Shown one piece after another: positions 62,339 through 64,000 of a stretch of DNA of 64,000 nt (the first letter of the stretch is position 1; every line of letters begins with the position of its first letter). The stretch is from contig VXNM01000009.1 of assembly GCA_009840545.1 (NCBI GenBank), positions 374,559-438,558 on the forward strand, read 5' to 3'. A model generated the notes under the pieces. That model was given only the letters and a program-made list of their open reading frames with translations, was not told where the DNA came from and ran no database searches. The position numbers were made by a program, and so were the translations under genes. Origin of the DNA: Gammaproteobacteria bacterium. GTDB taxonomy: Bacteria > Pseudomonadota > Gammaproteobacteria > Pseudomonadales > Azotimanducaceae.

Positions 62339-62989
62339 TTGAAGTTAGATTTTCGCGAGTACGCCACCTCTGAAATGATTGAACGATCCAATCAGTTCTA
62401 TAGGGACTTGCTCCGGCGCAGAACAGTTCGAGATTTTGAGAGCCGGGCTATACCGGACGAAGTGATTGAGAATGCGCTCAAAGCAGCCGCTTCTGCTCCA
62501 AGCGGCGCAAATCGACAACCATGGCGTTTCGTGGTCATATCCGACTCTAAGCTAAAGCAGCAAATACGAGAGGCGGCGGAAGAGGAAGAGAGGGAGTTTT
62601 ACGCCGGTCGAGCTCCCGACGAGTGGTTGGAAGCACTTCGGCCACTTGGCACTGACGAACACAAGCCATTTCTTATTGAGGCGCCGGTTCTGATCGCCAT
62701 ATTTCTAGAACGCTATGGAATCGATGAACAAGGCAAGCGGATCAAGAACTACTACATGCCTGAGTCCGTTGGTATTGCTACGGGCTTTCTAATCTGTGCG
62801 TTGCATAACGCGGGATTGGCTACCTTGACGCACACACCCAGTCCGATGGGCTTCTTGAATCAGGTATTGGAGCGCCCTAAACGAGAACGACCGTACTTGT
62901 TACTAGTTGTCGGCTATCCGAAGGAAAATACCACAGTTCCAGACATTGAGAAGTTTCCGCTCGACAAAGTTGTCTCATACAAGCGTTGA
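62339..62989 (+). CDS. Nitroreductase-family flavoenzyme, iodotyrosine-deiodinase-like
   Basis: The 216-residue FMN enzyme starts at a TTG (62339). It shows RRRTVRDFESR near 27-37 and AAASAPSGANRQPW near 49-62, which bind FMN. The segment EEEEREFYAGRAPDEWLEAL with nearby PLGTDEHKP corresponds to the lid that closes over substrate in the iodotyrosine deiodinase branch; NYYMPESVGIATGFLI and THTPSPMGFLN complete the match. Bacterial members of this branch can remove halogens from tyrosine. Classical quinone or nitro reduction is the alternative. Confidence 0.82.
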   Translation: MKLDFREYATSEMIERSNQFYRDLLRRRTVRDFESRAIPDEVIENALKAAASAPSGANRQPWRFVVISDSKLKQQIREAAEEEEREFYAGRAPDEWLEALRPLGTDEHKPFLIEAPVLIAIFLERYGIDEQGKRIKNYYMPESVGIATGFLICALHNAGLATLTHTPSPMGFLNQVLERPKRERPYLLLVVGYPKENTTVPDIEKFPLDKVVSYKR

Positions 62990-63045
62990 GACACAGTGCC
63001 AATCAAGAAGAACCCTCAACGAGTAGCAGCTCGCAAGTCTTGACC

Positions 63046-64000
63046 CTATTCGGTCAGCGCCAACAAGTCCTTTAGGTTGATGAAATCGTTTAGGATGTTG
63101 CCTACTTCCCTAAGTATGGAATCCGGGTCATCCTGTTCGTTTTTGTCGATTTCTTCCTGAATAGCTCGCAAATCTTCGAGAGACTCCGCAGGACCCATTG
63201 ATTTTCCAACTAGACGTGCATTCTCGACTCCGAGAGCCCACAGATCATATTCATCGCGTTCCTGTTGCCGCGTTTTCAGATTCAAAGAAATCTCAGACTT
63301 CTTCTCGTCCTCCAGAATGCGCTGTTCAAAGGCTCTCAAGTACACAAAATCAGAGTCCTCGCGCGTTCTAACTGCATGTAGTTCGTCAAGCTCTTCGATG
63401 TACTGGGTCAAGTCATCGATGGGTTTGTACGTGGGACCCTCAATGACGTCAGACTCTAGTGTGCTATCAAACCGGCTCTCACCTGTCACCGAACTATCCA
63501 CTACACTTGGAAACTCGATGTCAGGAGTCACGCCTAGGTGTTGCGTACTTTGACCCGTGATTCGGTAGTACTTGGCCTGGGTGATCTTTAGTTGACCTCG
63601 GCGAACCGGTACCAACTGCTGTACCGTTCCTTTGCCGAATGTTTGCTGACCAACCACCAATCCGCGACCGTAGTCTTGGATAGCTCCAGCAAAAATCTCC
63701 GAAGCAGAAGCCGACCTGTGATCAACGAGCACGGCAAGAGGCCCATCCCAAGCGACTTCGGGATTAGTGTCACGATAGGTTGAAACTCGAGATCGGGAAG
63801 GTTTTACTAGTACGGTAGGTCCAGTGGGAATAAACAATCCAGTGAGTGTGTGCGCTTCTTCCAGTGAACCGCCACCGTTTCTCCTGAGATCGATTACAAG
63901 TCCATCGATATCTTCGGCTAATAGTTCGTTAACTAGCTTGCGAACGTCGCGGGTCGCACTTCGGTAGTCCGCCTTGCCCTGACGTTTCGCTTCAAAATCC
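63046..64000 (-). CDS. prc: Tail-specific C-terminal processing protease Prc, 5' part missing
   Basis: The reverse strand stays open from the window edge to a stop at 63046, so the gene enters from outside. Visible are VIDLRRNGGGSLEEA, the catalytic Ser in ASASEIFAGAIQDYGRG and the Lys in FGKGTVQQL, giving the Ser-Lys dyad of S41 peptidases. The C-terminal roughly 130 residues form the DUF3340-type domain of proteobacterial Tsp/Prc. The enzyme trims periplasmic proteins by their C-termini. The signal peptide and PDZ domain lie beyond the window. Confidence 0.92.
   Translation of the reverse strand, partial: DFEAKRQGKADYRSATRDVRKLVNELLAEDIDGLVIDLRRNGGGSLEEAHTLTGLFIPTGPTVLVKPSRSRVSTYRDTNPEVAWDGPLAVLVDHRSASASEIFAGAIQDYGRGLVVGQQTFGKGTVQQLVPVRRGQLKITQAKYYRITGQSTQHLGVTPDIEFPSVVDSSVTGESRFDSTLESDVIEGPTYKPIDDLTQYIEELDELHAVRTREDSDFVYLRAFEQRILEDEKKSEISLNLKTRQQERDEYDLWALGVENARLVGKSMGPAESLEDLRAIQEEIDKNEQDDPDSILREVGNILNDFINLKDLLALTE

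Noticed and set aside
1-64000. CRISPR arrays or phage genes
   Set aside because: No regularly spaced repeats and no phage structural or integrase genes were found.

Overview
The window is a Gram-negative bacterial chromosome segment of roughly 50% GC with close gene packing and frequent GTG and TTG starts. lpxA, a LolD-type ABC system, outer-membrane barrel and lipoprotein signals, a tail-specific protease with a proteobacterial-type C-terminal domain, Lhr and a FAN1-type nuclease fit an uncultured proteobacterium, most likely gammaproteobacterial or a neighbouring lineage. There is no rRNA or other marker here that fixes the taxonomy. No rRNA, tRNA, CRISPR array or insertion sequence was recognised.

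Layout. 1-8.4 kb: start of smc, a CarH/LitR-like MerR regulator with a promoter and tandem operator, and acyl-CoA genes (acyl-CoA synthetase, enoyl-CoA hydratase, short-chain dehydrogenase) mixed with two APH-fold kinases and an acetyltransferase. 8.4-17.9 kb: the helicase Lhr, a DedA-like membrane protein, a 1-Cys peroxiredoxin, a methyltransferase, an acyl-CoA dehydrogenase and a coiled-coil membrane protein. 18.0-33.6 kb: a sterol biosynthesis island. 34-43.6 kb: a nuclease-helicase and a FAN1-type nuclease, a thioredoxin-fold lipoprotein, a Gfo/Idh-aldo/keto reductase fusion, lpxA and a PhyH-type dioxygenase. 43.7-49 kb: a LolA-like/FtsX-like/ATPase/outer-membrane barrel transport operon. 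49-56.3 kb: gamma-glutamyltranspeptidase, two paralogous helical-repeat membrane proteins and the wreck of an ABC permease gene. 56.3-64 kb: acnA, thrS (without a TGS domain), small and membrane proteins, a nitroreductase and prc (5' part missing).

The main discovery is the sterol island. A forward operon carries type I IPP isomerase, an HMG-CoA reductase-mevalonate kinase fusion, an SdmB-like dehydrogenase, an SdmA-like Rieske oxygenase, an ERG24/DHCR7-family sterol reductase, CYP51, a single 1124-residue squalene monooxygenase-oxidosqualene cyclase fusion, and a second Rieske oxygenase. A convergent operon carries a sterol C-24 methyltransferase, squalene synthase and an EBP-like membrane protein. 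Together they cover squalene formation, epoxidation, cyclisation, C-14 demethylation and reduction, C-4 demethylation, C-24 methylation and possibly double-bond isomerisation. That is an unusually complete bacterial route to a modified, plant- or fungus-like sterol. HMG-CoA synthase, phosphomevalonate kinase, mevalonate-PP decarboxylase and farnesyl-PP synthase are not in the window. All functions are read from motifs; none has been tested.
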